From Pseudomonadales bacterium (GTDB lineage: Bacteria; Pseudomonadota; Gammaproteobacteria; Pseudomonadales; Azotimanducaceae), in the NCBI GenBank assembly GCA_029251375.1, contig JAQXDL010000051.1, positions 1 through 64,000 on the forward strand: 64,000 nucleotides of DNA, given 5' to 3'. Position 1 is the stretch's first letter, and each line of letters starts with the position of its first letter. The notes beneath the pieces are model-generated. The model searched no databases. It had not been told where the DNA came from and worked only from the letters and a program-made list of their open reading frames with translations. Positions 7,833 through 16,657 of this stretch are shown in pieces. The position numbers and the translations under genes were made by a program.

Positions 7833-8614
7833 GCGCCGTCCGCCCCTTGACCACTTACATCTGGGTCAATAGCGATACCCGGCCCGCCGTTACCGTTAGA
7901 GCTGGTGTTGGAATTGTTGTTGCCCTGACCATTCGACGACGAATCACGCTGTCGAATCAAAACATTTGAAACCAGCGGAAAGACTTTCCGCACATCGCCA
8001 AAGGCATCAGCGGAGATAACGACTTCAACCATAATCGGCAGCGGATCTGAATCCTCTTGACCCGGCCATGTATCACCCGATTCACCCTGCGCACCAATCA
8101 CATTGATTCTGAAGTCTGAGATTTCCGTCAGCAGTATTTGTTCGATCGGTTCGGCATCTTCGGCGCGGTCTAACACGGTCCAGAATGAGCGCACCAACGC
8201 ATTGTCCTCGTTCATCTCGTAGGCAACCCGCTGCAGATTACTGCGCGGCAGCGCAATGGGGTTGTTCCAACCGGTGCGAGTAAATTCGAGCGGGAAAGGA
8301 CCATTGGCGACCAAAAATGCCGGCTGCTGATCGCCAAACTCATCGCGAATGCCACGCGGCACCGCTTGGGATAAATCACGTTCCATCACCGCCATGGCAT
8401 GACTAAATTCTGAATAGAGCTTGATGCTGGCTTGGGTATGATCATGGGTATTGATCACCGTACGCAACATCTGGTTGGCACCCAAACCAATGATGGCGAA
8501 GATAGATATGGCCACCAAAACTTCGAGCAAGGTAAAGCCTTGTTCAGCATAGCGACGGTTTAGAGACAGCCGTTGTGATCGCGGCAGTAATTGCTGTTGG
8601 TTGGCCGACATCAA
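7829..8614 (-). CDS. gspJ: Type II secretion minor pseudopilin GspJ
   Basis: Minor pseudopilin of the tip complex. The 261-residue protein carries a prepilin leader ending at EQG/FTLLEVLVAISIFAIIG, with the canonical Gly at -1, Phe at +1 and Glu at +5, then a hydrophobic helix and a globular beta-rich domain. The C-terminal 35 residues are rich in Asn, Ser and Gly and probably disordered. It overlaps gspI and gspK by 4 bp each. Confidence 0.93.
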   Translation of the reverse strand: MMSANQQQLLPRSQRLSLNRRYAEQGFTLLEVLVAISIFAIIGLGANQMLRTVINTHDHTQASIKLYSEFSHAMAVMERDLSQAVPRGIRDEFGDQQPAFLVANGPFPLEFTRTGWNNPIALPRSNLQRVAYEMNEDNALVRSFWTVLDRAEDAEPIEQILLTEISDFRINVIGAQGESGDTWPGQEDSDPLPIMVEVVISADAFGDVRKVFPLVSNVLIRQRDSSSNGQGNNNSNTSSNGNGGPGIAIDPDVSGQGADGA

Positions 8615-9006
8615 TACTTACCCACAAAGCCGGTAAGCTCAGCAATGACATAGTCGGTATCACTGGCGGGCGACACACTGACAATCAGACGGCGCATATC
8701 CGGGTTATCGGTTGACTCAACATCCATCAGCACCTCCCAATCCTGCCCCGCCATGGTGACGTTAAATCGATCTGAACCTAAACGGGGAAAACTGTCTTCG
8801 GTGCGCGGCTGACCGCGGGTTTCATTAAGCTGATTTTCTGCGACCCAATAGGCCACGGTTCGCTGTTGCACAATGGCGGTTTGACTTACGGTTTGGGCGG
8901 CGTTACGAATCAGTGCGCCGGACACGACCGCAAAGATTGCCAGCGCAATCATCACTTCCAACAGGGTAAAACCGGCCTGTTTTGATGGTCTGCTAAAGCG
9001 CTTCAT
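8611..9006 (-). CDS. gspI: Type II secretion minor pseudopilin GspI
   Basis: Minor pseudopilin that nucleates the GspI-J-K tip. The 131-residue protein has the leader MKRFSRPSKQAG/FTLLEVMIALAIFAVV with Glu at +5, one hydrophobic helix and a short globular domain. Length is normal for GspI. It overlaps gspH by 14 bp and gspJ by 4 bp. Confidence 0.94.
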   Translation of the reverse strand: MKRFSRPSKQAGFTLLEVMIALAIFAVVSGALIRNAAQTVSQTAIVQQRTVAYWVAENQLNETRGQPRTEDSFPRLGSDRFNVTMAGQDWEVLMDVESTDNPDMRRLIVSVSPASDTDYVIAELTGFVGKY

Positions 9007-9562
9007 CTTCTACCCATTCGATGTCGCTATAACCATCGGATTGCAGCACCTTAGACAAATCAGGTGCCTGAAATATCTCTAACTCAAACGGTGTGGTCTC
9101 GCCACTGGATAATAAGAGTAACTTTGGCCCCTTTGAATCCTCGTCATCCGCCAGGCTGAAACCTTTGCCGACGATCTCAAGCGACAACTCAACGGTTTCA
9201 GGTAGCTTGCGAGTGAAAAAAGGTGCTTGTTGCATTTGCTCCCAGGCCTGGGTCATTTCGTCGTAGTAATAAAAACTGTAACCCTCATCTTCGATGCTGA
9301 AACCCATCTCAACCGCTTGCACCACGGCGTGTTCCCTTGCCATATCAAGCAACACTTCGATGCGACGTGCTTCGGTATCAAAATCCTGGGTACGGGTAAA
9401 TGATGGTAGATTGGCGACCACAAGGCCCGACATGATGCTGACGATAAACAACACGACGAGAATTTCGACTAAGGTAAAACCCGTTGCAAGGTGACGTTGC
9501 GCATGGCGCTGAAAAGATAGTCGAGCCTGCCGATGTTTGCTTGTTAGCGGCAACGCGCACAT
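8993..9562 (-). CDS. gspH: Type II secretion minor pseudopilin GspH
   Basis: Minor pseudopilin of the pseudopilus. The 189-residue protein has a somewhat long, basic leader (about 28 residues) ending at ATG/FTLVEILVVLFIVSIMSG with Glu at +5, followed by the GspH beta-sandwich domain. The real start may be an internal codon. It follows gspG by 6 bp and overlaps gspI by 14 bp. Confidence 0.92.
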   Translation of the reverse strand: MCALPLTSKHRQARLSFQRHAQRHLATGFTLVEILVVLFIVSIMSGLVVANLPSFTRTQDFDTEARRIEVLLDMAREHAVVQAVEMGFSIEDEGYSFYYYDEMTQAWEQMQQAPFFTRKLPETVELSLEIVGKGFSLADDEDSKGPKLLLLSSGETTPFELEIFQAPDLSKVLQSDGYSDIEWVEDEAL

Positions 9563-9568
9563 GACCGT

Positions 9569-10057
9569 TTAGTTATCGTCCGTACTGATGTCCGCATCGA
9601 CACCCTCGCCACCTTCTTTACGATCGGCGCCGTAGGAGTAAACCTCGTACTTGCGATCTTCACTGAAGTACAAATAGCCTTCATCCCAAGGATCTTTAGG
9701 TAACTTCTTTAAGTAGCCATCTCGGTTCCAACGACGTGCTTCAGGAAAACCGGAAGGTTCGTTCACCAAGGCATCTAAGCCTTGGTCGGTACTGGGATAA
9801 TTACCATTGTCGAGCCGATACAATTCTAACGCGGTGCCGATCGACTCAATGTCGGCCTTGGCAGCCTGGACTCTGGCTTCATCTGGACGACCAATAATAT
9901 TCGGCACAATCAGCGCACCCAGAATACCCAAAATGACGACCACCACCATGATCTCAATCAGCGTGAAGCCTTTTTGTAGGCTGCTCTGCATTGGCTTGCT
10001 GTGCATATTGCTCATACGGGCCTTGGTGTTCATATTGGTGTTCATATTGGTCATCAA
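9569..10057 (-). CDS. gspG: Type II secretion major pseudopilin GspG
   Basis: Major subunit of the pseudopilus that acts as the secretion piston. The mature part begins at QKG/FTLIEIMVVVVILGILGALIVPNI, with Glu at +5, and carries the GspG C-terminal features (YPSTDQGLDAL, WGDGYL-like stretch, calcium-site aspartates near the C-terminus). The leader as annotated is long (about 29 residues) and Met/Asn-rich because of a 12-bp duplication; one of the internal ATG codons (MSNMHSKPMQSS) may be the true start. It lies 76 bp after gspF. Confidence 0.94.
   Translation of the reverse strand: MMTNMNTNMNTKARMSNMHSKPMQSSLQKGFTLIEIMVVVVILGILGALIVPNIIGRPDEARVQAAKADIESIGTALELYRLDNGNYPSTDQGLDALVNEPSGFPEARRWNRDGYLKKLPKDPWDEGYLYFSEDRKYEVYSYGADRKEGGEGVDADISTDDN
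10019..10051 (-). repeat. 12-bp tandem duplication at the gspG start
   Basis: Near-identical units of GGTGTTCATATT occur back to back and encode the Met-Asn-Thr repeats at the N-terminus of the annotated gspG leader. The repeat makes several in-frame ATG codons and so leaves the true start open. Confidence 0.7.
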
Positions 10058-10133
10058 ATGGTTACCTAATTGTCTGAATACGCTTATCTAGAAAAGCATT
10101 GTCTTGAATTTTTATCTTGGTTTATAAATTACA

Positions 10134-11351
10134 CTATGCCACCAGCTGATTCAGATTGATGATCGGCAGCAAAATTGCCATCACAATGGTAAATACTGCG
10201 CCGCCCATTAATAACAGCATGAAAGGTCCAAACAGACTCAGCAACACGCCAAGCAGTAGCTCAACATCTTGTTGCATGCTATTGGATACCCGCGACAGCA
10301 TATCATCCAGTTGACCGCTCGACTCACCGCTGGCAATCATGTGCAACATAATCGGCGGAAAGTAGCCGCTCTGCTCAAGTGCGGCGTTAAGGCTCGAACC
10401 CTCACTAACCTTGATGGTTGCTTCGGCGACTTTGAGCCGTAGCCATGTATTCGACAATACCTGGCCGGCGATCTTCATCGCCTCCACTAACGGCACACCG
10501 CTGGAGGAAAGAATGCTTAAGGTGCTGGCAAATTGTGCGGTGTTCATACCGCGGCTCATCTTCGCAACCAGCGGCAAATGCAACAGGCGACGGTCAAACT
10601 CCAAACGGATTGATTCAACTTCTAATGCACGTCGTGCGGCGAACGCCAGCGCAACTAAAGCGATGACAACAAACACGCCGTAGTCTTTGACAAAATCACT
10701 CATGGCGATGATCAAGATGGTCAGTGCCGGCAGATCTTGGCCCGTATCGGCGAATACCTTAACGATATCCGGTACGACATAACCCAATAAACCGGCAAGA
10801 ATTGCGACGGTTAACAAAAACAGAATGACCGGATAAACCATAGCCTGTTGCACGCGCGAGCGCGATTCTTGCTGTGATTCAGTAAAGTCTGCAATTCGGT
10901 TTAACACCAGATCAAGATGGCCGGCGGATTCGCCAGCGGCAACCGTTGCTCGATAGAGCTCAGGAAATGCGCGGGGATACTCAGCCAAACTATTGGCTAA
11001 CGAAAAACCTTCCAGTACCTTGGATCTGACGGCGATCAACATGGCTTTGGTTTTTGGCTTTTCACTTTGTTTGGACACCGCCAGCAACGCTTCTTCAATC
11101 GGTAATGAGGCGGCAATAAGCGTGGCAAGTTGTCGTGTGACTAAGGCTAATTCTCGAATCGACAAGGCTGGCTTAAACAAATTGCCAAAGGCGTTGCTTG
11201 AGGCTTTTTCTTCTTTGGTGGCGGTCACGGTTAAAGGTGCCAGACCCTTGTCGCGTAACATCTGTCGAACCTGACGCGAACTGTCAGCCTCAAAGATGCC
11301 CTTCTGCTCGCGTCCCTTGTCGTTAAGGGCTATATATTCAAAGGCAGCCAA
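10134..11351 (-). CDS. gspF: Type II secretion inner-membrane platform protein GspF
   Basis: Polytopic core of the inner-membrane platform, thought to couple GspE ATPase motion to pseudopilus growth. The 405-residue protein begins AAFEYIALNDKGREQKG, has the two repeated cytoplasmic helical domains of the GspF/PilC family (about 70-195 and 270-395) and three membrane helices (near 170-195, 220-240 and 375-400). It starts 4 bp after gspE. Length and motifs are normal. Confidence 0.95.
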   Translation of the reverse strand: MAAFEYIALNDKGREQKGIFEADSSRQVRQMLRDKGLAPLTVTATKEEKASSNAFGNLFKPALSIRELALVTRQLATLIAASLPIEEALLAVSKQSEKPKTKAMLIAVRSKVLEGFSLANSLAEYPRAFPELYRATVAAGESAGHLDLVLNRIADFTESQQESRSRVQQAMVYPVILFLLTVAILAGLLGYVVPDIVKVFADTGQDLPALTILIIAMSDFVKDYGVFVVIALVALAFAARRALEVESIRLEFDRRLLHLPLVAKMSRGMNTAQFASTLSILSSSGVPLVEAMKIAGQVLSNTWLRLKVAEATIKVSEGSSLNAALEQSGYFPPIMLHMIASGESSGQLDDMLSRVSNSMQQDVELLLGVLLSLFGPFMLLLMGGAVFTIVMAILLPIINLNQLVA

Positions 11352-11355
11352 TTAT

Positions 11356-12894
11356 CTAATCTTCCGTTGTGACACGCAGTACTTCGTCGATCGAGGTCAC
11401 GCCGGCCAACACTTTGGCCCGGCCGTCCTCACGAATACCTGTGGTCCTTGACCGCGCATGTTCTTCAAGCCGTTGTTCTGATTCACCGTTGTGAATTAAA
11501 CGCCGCATCTCATCATCTACCAGCACCACCTCGTAGATACCCTGCCGACCACGGTAGCCTTCGTGGGCACATTTCTCGCAACCGACTTCATGGTATATCT
11601 CTGCTGTCTCGTCAGCTTTGAGCTTGAGAAATTCACGTTCATATTCATCCGGTGCGCGCTTCACTTTACAATGACTACACAAAACCCGCACGAGACGCTG
11701 AGCGACTAAGCCGACAATACTGTTGCTTAACAGATAAGGCTGCACACCCATATTCTCTAGCCGGGTCAAGGCACCAATGGCGGTGTTGGTGTGAATCGTC
11801 GACAGTACCAAGTGACCGGTTAAACTCGCTTGCACCGAGATGTCTGCTGTTTCAAAGTCACGAATCTCACCTACCATCACCACATCCGGATCCTGTCGTA
11901 AAATGGCTCTGAGTCCTTTCGCAAAGGTCATGTCCGCTTTGGTATTAACCTGCGTTTGGCCAATACCTTCTACGTCATATTCAATCGGATCTTCGACCGT
12001 GAGTATATTGCGAGATTTATCGTTCAACTGATCGAGGCAGGCATACAACGTGGTTGATTTACCAGAACCGGTTGGGCCGGTTACCAGAATAATGCCGTGC
12101 GGTTTTTTCACCAGCGACTGCATGTGTTTTAGATCAGAACCACTCATACCCATGTTGGTCAGATCGCGGCGGCCTTCTTGCTTATCGAGTAAGCGCATCA
12201 CAACCCTTTCGCCGTTGCTGGCGGGAATGGTCGACACACGTACGTCGACTTCTTTACCACCAATGCGTAACGAAATACGGCCATCCTGAGGCAACCGCTT
12301 TTCGGCAATATCCAGTTTCGCCATCACCTTTATACGAGACACTAATAAGGGTGCAAGCGCACGACGCGGGCTGACCACTTCTCTTAATACGCCATCTACA
12401 CGAAAACGCACAACCAGACGGGACTCATAGGTTTCAATATGGATATCCGAGGCGTCAACCTTAACCGCTTCGGTCAGCAATGAATTAATCAGCTTAATAA
12501 TGGGCGCATCATCTTCTTGCTCCATCAGGTCACTGTTTTCTGCGATGGAATCGGCGAGACTACCTAAGTCCATCTCTTCGCCGAGATCCTCGATCATCTG
12601 CATCGCTTCGCCGGAATCATTTTGGTAGGTAATCGATAATTTTTGATCAAACACGGACCGGTCAACCAGCTGGCTTCGAAACGGACGGCCAACCACACGC
12701 TGTACTTCAGCAAGGACCTGTGGCTGCAGACCAGCTTTGTAGATCACTTCGGCTGCGTCGGAACCAACATTAGCATCGCTATTCGGACTACCATTTGAGC
12801 TACCAAGTGAACTCTCAGCAACCGGCAACAGGATGACGCCATGTCGTTTCGCAAACGAAAATGGCAGGCGTTGGTTTAGTTCCGCTTCGCTCAT
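11356..12894 (-). CDS. gspE: Type II secretion ATPase GspE
   Basis: Cytoplasmic hexameric ATPase that drives pseudopilus assembly. The 512-residue protein has an N-terminal GspL-binding region (with a Ser/Asn-rich loop at about 29-45), Walker A GPTGSGKST (273-281), an Asp box, a Walker B region (about 331-346) and the zinc-binding tetracysteine Cys406, Cys409, Cys439, Cys442. It is the first gene of the operon. gspC and gspD, often upstream, are absent here; the gene beyond is a divergent LysR regulator. The ATG is preceded by AAGAG about six bases upstream. Confidence 0.96.
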   Translation of the reverse strand: MSEAELNQRLPFSFAKRHGVILLPVAESSLGSSNGSPNSDANVGSDAAEVIYKAGLQPQVLAEVQRVVGRPFRSQLVDRSVFDQKLSITYQNDSGEAMQMIEDLGEEMDLGSLADSIAENSDLMEQEDDAPIIKLINSLLTEAVKVDASDIHIETYESRLVVRFRVDGVLREVVSPRRALAPLLVSRIKVMAKLDIAEKRLPQDGRISLRIGGKEVDVRVSTIPASNGERVVMRLLDKQEGRRDLTNMGMSGSDLKHMQSLVKKPHGIILVTGPTGSGKSTTLYACLDQLNDKSRNILTVEDPIEYDVEGIGQTQVNTKADMTFAKGLRAILRQDPDVVMVGEIRDFETADISVQASLTGHLVLSTIHTNTAIGALTRLENMGVQPYLLSNSIVGLVAQRLVRVLCSHCKVKRAPDEYEREFLKLKADETAEIYHEVGCEKCAHEGYRGRQGIYEVVLVDDEMRRLIHNGESEQRLEEHARSRTTGIREDGRAKVLAGVTSIDEVLRVTTED

Positions 12895-12934
12895 TTAACT
12901 CTTCATCCTGGTTAACACCTTGGTCCTGATTACT

Positions 12935-12958
12935 CTGTGGCGAGCGCTGTGGTGAGCG
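12935..12958. repeat. 12-bp tandem duplication upstream of gspE
   Basis: CTGTGGCGAGCG is followed directly by CTGTGGTGAGCG, one mismatch. It lies in the 5' region of the gsp operon and belongs to the series of short tandem duplications scattered through this window. Confidence 0.75.
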
Positions 12959-13189
12959 CGATCTTAATCACTATCTTTGCCTCAATCTTGAACGCTACGG
13001 TTCACTATTAAAACAACCCCAATAGGTGAGGTACCTGCGACAGTAAAGAATCGCATTGTCGCACTAGCCGCGCGTCTAATCCAATAGACGGCCATCTTGG
13101 CAATAAAAAGACAATTCACATCACTAATTTGTAAAGATTTATGAAATCAATCTTCATTTCTTGTAAAAACATCTTTATGATGCCCCTAC

Positions 13190-13206
13190 TATAAGCATTG
13201 CTTATA
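13190..13206 (+). promoter_or_regulatory. Inverted repeat operator candidate of the LysR gene
   Basis: TATAAGCATTGCTTATA is a perfect 7-bp inverted repeat with a 3-bp spacer, about 47 bp before the LysR start. A dyad in this place fits autoregulation by a LysR-type protein, but no binding evidence is available from sequence alone. Confidence 0.4.
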
Positions 13207-13253
13207 AAAATTAACGCACCTATTAAACAACGTGATTATCCACAAGATCAATT

Positions 13254-14192
13254 ATGAAGCTAAGTGACATAGACCTAAACTTGTTCGTCGTTTTCGATGC
13301 GATCTATACAGAAGGTAATTTGACCCGCGCGGGTGAGATTATTGGCATCACACAACCGGCAGTGTCCAACTCGTTATCGCGATTACGCACGCTATTCAAT
13401 GACCCTATGTTCGTTAGAACAGCCGATGGCATGGTACCAACGCCAGTATCTCAGAATATTGTTGGTTCAGTTCGACAAGCCCTTGGACTTATCCGTTCAA
13501 GCGTACAAGAAAGTGAGTCCTTTGATCCGCTTGCCTCTGATAAACGCTTCAGAGTTAGTATGACGGATCTCAGCCAGTCAATTTTGCTACCGAATATGTT
13601 TGATCGGATTAGCCAAGAAGCCCCCAAGGTGTCGGTTGATTGCTATCACGTACGACGCAGAGACATGAATATTGAACTTGCGTCGGGCAACCTCGATCTC
13701 GCCATTGATATCCCCTTGGCACCCGATCCCCAAATTCGACAGGCGCCACTGATTTCGCATCCACACGTTTGTGTGGTTCGAAAAAACCACAACATAGTTA
13801 AAGATAAGCTAGACCTTACCACCTACTTGAGCATGGGCCATGTGCATATCTCGAGTCGTCGCGGTGGTCTAGGACATGTCGATCTTGCTCTAGGTAAAAT
13901 GGGAAAGCGACGTCACATCGCGTTGCGCACGCAACACTATCTGGCCACGCCGAACTTGATTTCTACAACCGATCTTGCGCTAACTGTCCCCAGAGTATTC
14001 GCACAGTTTTTAGCGAACCAGCTACCGGTCAAATTTCTTGAGTTACCATTCGAAGTACCAAATCTAGAGACCTACCTTTATTGGCATGAAAGTACCGATC
14101 GCGATCAGGCTAATAAATGGATGCGAGACCTCGTGCTTTCGCTACCTGAAAAGTTTCCTTGGGCACAAGAAGCTAAAGGATTAACAAAATAG
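13254..14192 (+). CDS. LysR-type transcriptional regulator (NodD/LeuO-like)
   Basis: DNA-binding regulator of 312 residues. The winged helix-turn-helix is at about 5-65 (DLNLFVVFDAIYTEGNLTRAG, then ITQPAVSNSLSRLR), with the NDPMFVRTADGMVPTP segment typical of the NodD/LeuO subgroup, followed by a linker helix and a periplasmic-binding-like effector domain (about 90-300). The inducer is unknown. It is divergent from gspE and reads toward pyrB, with a perfect dyad upstream. Whether it controls gsp genes, pyrB or distant targets cannot be told. Confidence 0.9.
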   Translation: MKLSDIDLNLFVVFDAIYTEGNLTRAGEIIGITQPAVSNSLSRLRTLFNDPMFVRTADGMVPTPVSQNIVGSVRQALGLIRSSVQESESFDPLASDKRFRVSMTDLSQSILLPNMFDRISQEAPKVSVDCYHVRRRDMNIELASGNLDLAIDIPLAPDPQIRQAPLISHPHVCVVRKNHNIVKDKLDLTTYLSMGHVHISSRRGGLGHVDLALGKMGKRRHIALRTQHYLATPNLISTTDLALTVPRVFAQFLANQLPVKFLELPFEVPNLETYLYWHESTDRDQANKWMRDLVLSLPEKFPWAQEAKGLTK

Positions 14193-14257
14193 AAAGTTAG
14201 ACAAAACTATACAAGCAATAGTTGAGCGACTAAATAACAGACGCGCAACCCATCAAT

Positions 14258-14288
14258 AAAAAAGCCGGACCTCAACGGTCTGCTTTCG
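14258..14288. terminator. Imperfect hairpin between the LysR gene and pyrB
   Basis: AAAGCCGGACC, a short TCAAC loop and GGTCTGCTTT form an imperfect stem. A run of A residues precedes it, so on the minus strand it would read as a hairpin plus T-run; on the plus strand the T-tract is weak. It could be a terminator or a leader hairpin for pyrB. Confidence 0.3.
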
Positions 14289-14308
14289 AAAAGGATCACT
14301 AGGTCATC

Positions 14309-15322
14309 ATGGACTTTGTCGGCAGCCACATACTTTCAGTCTCGCAATTTGATCGAGAGGCGATAGAAAAAGTATTTTCCGTTGCTGACCAAATGACCCC
14401 TTACGCTAATCGTCAGCGTGTCACACGTGTACTTGAAGGCGCTATTCTTGGCAGTATGTTCTTTGAACCAAGTACCCGTACACGGGTCAGTTTTGGTAGT
14501 GCCTTTAATCTGCTCGGCGGCGAAGTACGCGAAACAACAGAAGTTAAAGCCTCCTCTATCTCTAAAGGCGAATCTTTCTACGATACGGCAAGAGTCCTGT
14601 CCGGTTATAGCGATGTGATTGTGATGCGGCATGAAATTGAAGGCTCGGTGTCTGAGTTTGCCTCCGCCAGTCGTGTGCCAGTGCTCAACGGCGGTGACGG
14701 ATCGAACGAGCATCCCAGCCAAGCCCTACTTGACCTTTATACCATTCGTAAAGAACTGGCCGGCCAAGGCAAACAAATCGACAATCTGCGCATCTCACTG
14801 ATTGGCGACCTGCGATACGGTCGGGCCGTGCATAGCCTGTGTAAGTTACTCAAGCTATACAACAACGTTCATTTCACGCTTATCTCGCCACCTGAACTTG
14901 CCCTGCCCGGCGAATACGTAGAAGAGCTGCGCGCCGCTGGCCATGAAGTTGTCGAGTCTATTGACCTGCAACTGAACATTACTAACGCAGACATCTTGTA
15001 TCTAACACGAACCCAAGAAGAACGTTTTCCTTCGCAGGAGGAAGCTGATAAGTACAAAGGTCTGTACCGGCTCAATCAGTCTATCTACACCGAATACTGT
15101 GAGCCCAATACTGTCATCATGCATCCCCTACCACGAGATTCACGCGGCAATGCCAACGAGCTTGACAATGATCTAAATGAAAATCCAAATTTGGCCATTT
15201 TCAGGCAGACGGATAATGGCGTATTGGTCAGAATGGCCTTGTTCGCACTGATTCTAGACATCACGGATCAGGTCGATAAGCATTCCCGTGCTGTAAATTG
15301 GTACACGGCAAAACGGTTTTAA
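14309..15322 (+). CDS. pyrB: Aspartate carbamoyltransferase catalytic subunit
   Basis: Cytosolic enzyme joining carbamoyl phosphate and aspartate in the first committed step of pyrimidine synthesis. The 337-residue protein shows the carbamoyl-phosphate site FEPSTRTR (52-59), HPSQALLDL (about 135-143), GDLRYGRAVHSL and the HPLPR loop in the aspartate domain. It is a little longer than the E. coli chain (about 310). No pyrI regulatory gene or other pyr gene is adjacent. The start ATG has AAGGA and a closer AGG upstream. Confidence 0.95.
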   Translation: MDFVGSHILSVSQFDREAIEKVFSVADQMTPYANRQRVTRVLEGAILGSMFFEPSTRTRVSFGSAFNLLGGEVRETTEVKASSISKGESFYDTARVLSGYSDVIVMRHEIEGSVSEFASASRVPVLNGGDGSNEHPSQALLDLYTIRKELAGQGKQIDNLRISLIGDLRYGRAVHSLCKLLKLYNNVHFTLISPPELALPGEYVEELRAAGHEVVESIDLQLNITNADILYLTRTQEERFPSQEEADKYKGLYRLNQSIYTEYCEPNTVIMHPLPRDSRGNANELDNDLNENPNLAIFRQTDNGVLVRMALFALILDITDQVDKHSRAVNWYTAKRF

Positions 15323-15422
15323 AAAGCCGACAGACGCGACTGTGACAATGTTGAATTGTCATCACTTGAAGCGGATGATAAGCCAACAAATTAAACGGCA
15401 CTGATTCAACGTTAAAGCAAAT

Positions 15423-15452
15423 CCAGACAATGCAAAACCAGACAATGCAAAG
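15423..15452. repeat. 15-bp tandem duplication upstream of cysK
   Basis: CCAGACAATGCAAAA is followed by CCAGACAATGCAAAG with one mismatch, inside the 165-bp gap before cysK. It lies about 35 bp upstream of the cysK start and may affect its leader. Confidence 0.75.
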
Positions 15453-15487
15453 CCTATTTATTAAAGCGACTCTATTAAGGAGAGAAT

Positions 15488-16441
15488 ATGATCTACGACA
15501 GCATTCTTGACACCATTGGTAATACACCGGTTGTTAGACTAAACAACATCGCCCCAGCCAATCAGAACATATTCGCTAAGGTGGAATCCTTTAATCCACT
15601 GGGTTCTGTCAAAGATCGGCTCGCCTTTGCGATTATCCAAGACGCTGAACGCAGCGGTCGGCTCAAGCCGGGTCAGACAGTCGTTGAAGCAACCTCCGGT
15701 AACACAGGCATTGCGTTAGCAATGGTTTGTGCCGCAAAGGGCTATCCTTTTGTTGCCACCATGGCTGAGTCTTTTTCGATTGAACGTCGCAAGATCATGA
15801 AAGCGCTCGGCGCTAAGGTCATTTTGACCCCTGCAGCGGAACGCGGCAGCGGCATGGTGAAACGCGCCTATGAACTATCAGAACAGCATGGTTGGTTTAA
15901 AGCTGATCAATTTGAAAACCCAGCAAACCCGGCCTTTCATCGAAACACCACAGGGCCTGAAATTTTGAGCGACTTTGCCAAAAGAGAATTGAACTATTTT
16001 GTTAGCGGCTGGGGCACCGGCGGCACAGTAACCGGCGCAGGCGAGGTTATCAAAATGGCACGTCCTGACGTACAGGTGATCGGGGCTGAACCAGAGAATG
16101 CAGCGATGCTAAGCGGCGCAGACTGGTCTCCTCACAAAATCCAAGGCTGGACACCGGACTTTCTACCCGGCGTGTTGAATACAGAGATTGCTGACCAGAT
16201 GATTGCCATACCCGATGACAAAGCGATTGAAACATCACAGCAACTTGCCTGCAAAGAAGGCATATTCTGCGGTATTTCCAGTGGTGCGACCATGTGGGCT
16301 GCGTTGGAAGTTGCCAAGACAGCGCCCGACAACAGCACCTTTGTGGTTATATTGCCAGACACCGGCGAGCGTTATCTTTCAACACCGCTGTTTGAAAACA
16401 TCACAGAAGAATCAGATGACGCGTGGTTAGAAACCCTCTAA
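15488..16441 (+). CDS. cysK: Cysteine synthase A (O-acetylserine sulfhydrylase)
   Basis: PLP enzyme that makes cysteine from O-acetylserine and sulfide. The 317-residue protein has the PLP-binding Lys42 (NPLGSVKDR), the substrate loop TSGNTG (about 69-74), the phosphate-binding GWGTGGTVTG and the C-terminal SSGAT serine motif. Length matches CysK rather than CBS. A strong AAGGAGAG Shine-Dalgarno is just upstream. It stands alone among other genes of primary metabolism. Confidence 0.95.
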   Translation: MIYDSILDTIGNTPVVRLNNIAPANQNIFAKVESFNPLGSVKDRLAFAIIQDAERSGRLKPGQTVVEATSGNTGIALAMVCAAKGYPFVATMAESFSIERRKIMKALGAKVILTPAAERGSGMVKRAYELSEQHGWFKADQFENPANPAFHRNTTGPEILSDFAKRELNYFVSGWGTGGTVTGAGEVIKMARPDVQVIGAEPENAAMLSGADWSPHKIQGWTPDFLPGVLNTEIADQMIAIPDDKAIETSQQLACKEGIFCGISSGATMWAALEVAKTAPDNSTFVVILPDTGERYLSTPLFENITEESDDAWLETL

Positions 16442-16468
16442 CAGCCGTCGCTGCAGTCTTCGTAGCAA

Positions 16469-16505
16469 GCGTTTTAGCGCGCCTTTAGAAGCGCGTTATA
16501 AACGC
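16469..16505 (+). terminator. Bulged G+C-rich hairpin after cysK
   Basis: GCGTTT...GCGCGC, an 8-base loop and GCGCGT...AAACGC form a two-part stem just after cysK. There is no T-run, so it may be a rho-independent terminator of weak form or an mRNA-stabilising hairpin. Confidence 0.4.
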
Positions 16506-16657
16506 TCAGTATTTGCTTATCGTCGGAACTACTTCTCGTACTAGCAACTCGAGTTAACAGTCCAAGCAGCCGCTCAAGCTCGCAGCCACAATTTAAATCT
16601 CATCCAATGCGCTGGTTTTAGGCAATAAATCTAGACAACCCCTCAGCAGGTAACGCA

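Larger units (their letters stand above)
12895..13253. promoter_or_regulatory. Divergent promoter region between gspE and the LysR gene
   Basis: This 359-bp gap carries the outward promoters for the gsp operon and for the LysR gene. The half near LysR is strongly A+T-rich. It holds a 12-bp tandem duplication (12935-12958) and the dyad at 13190-13206. I see no RNA gene or ORF in it. Confidence 0.5.
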
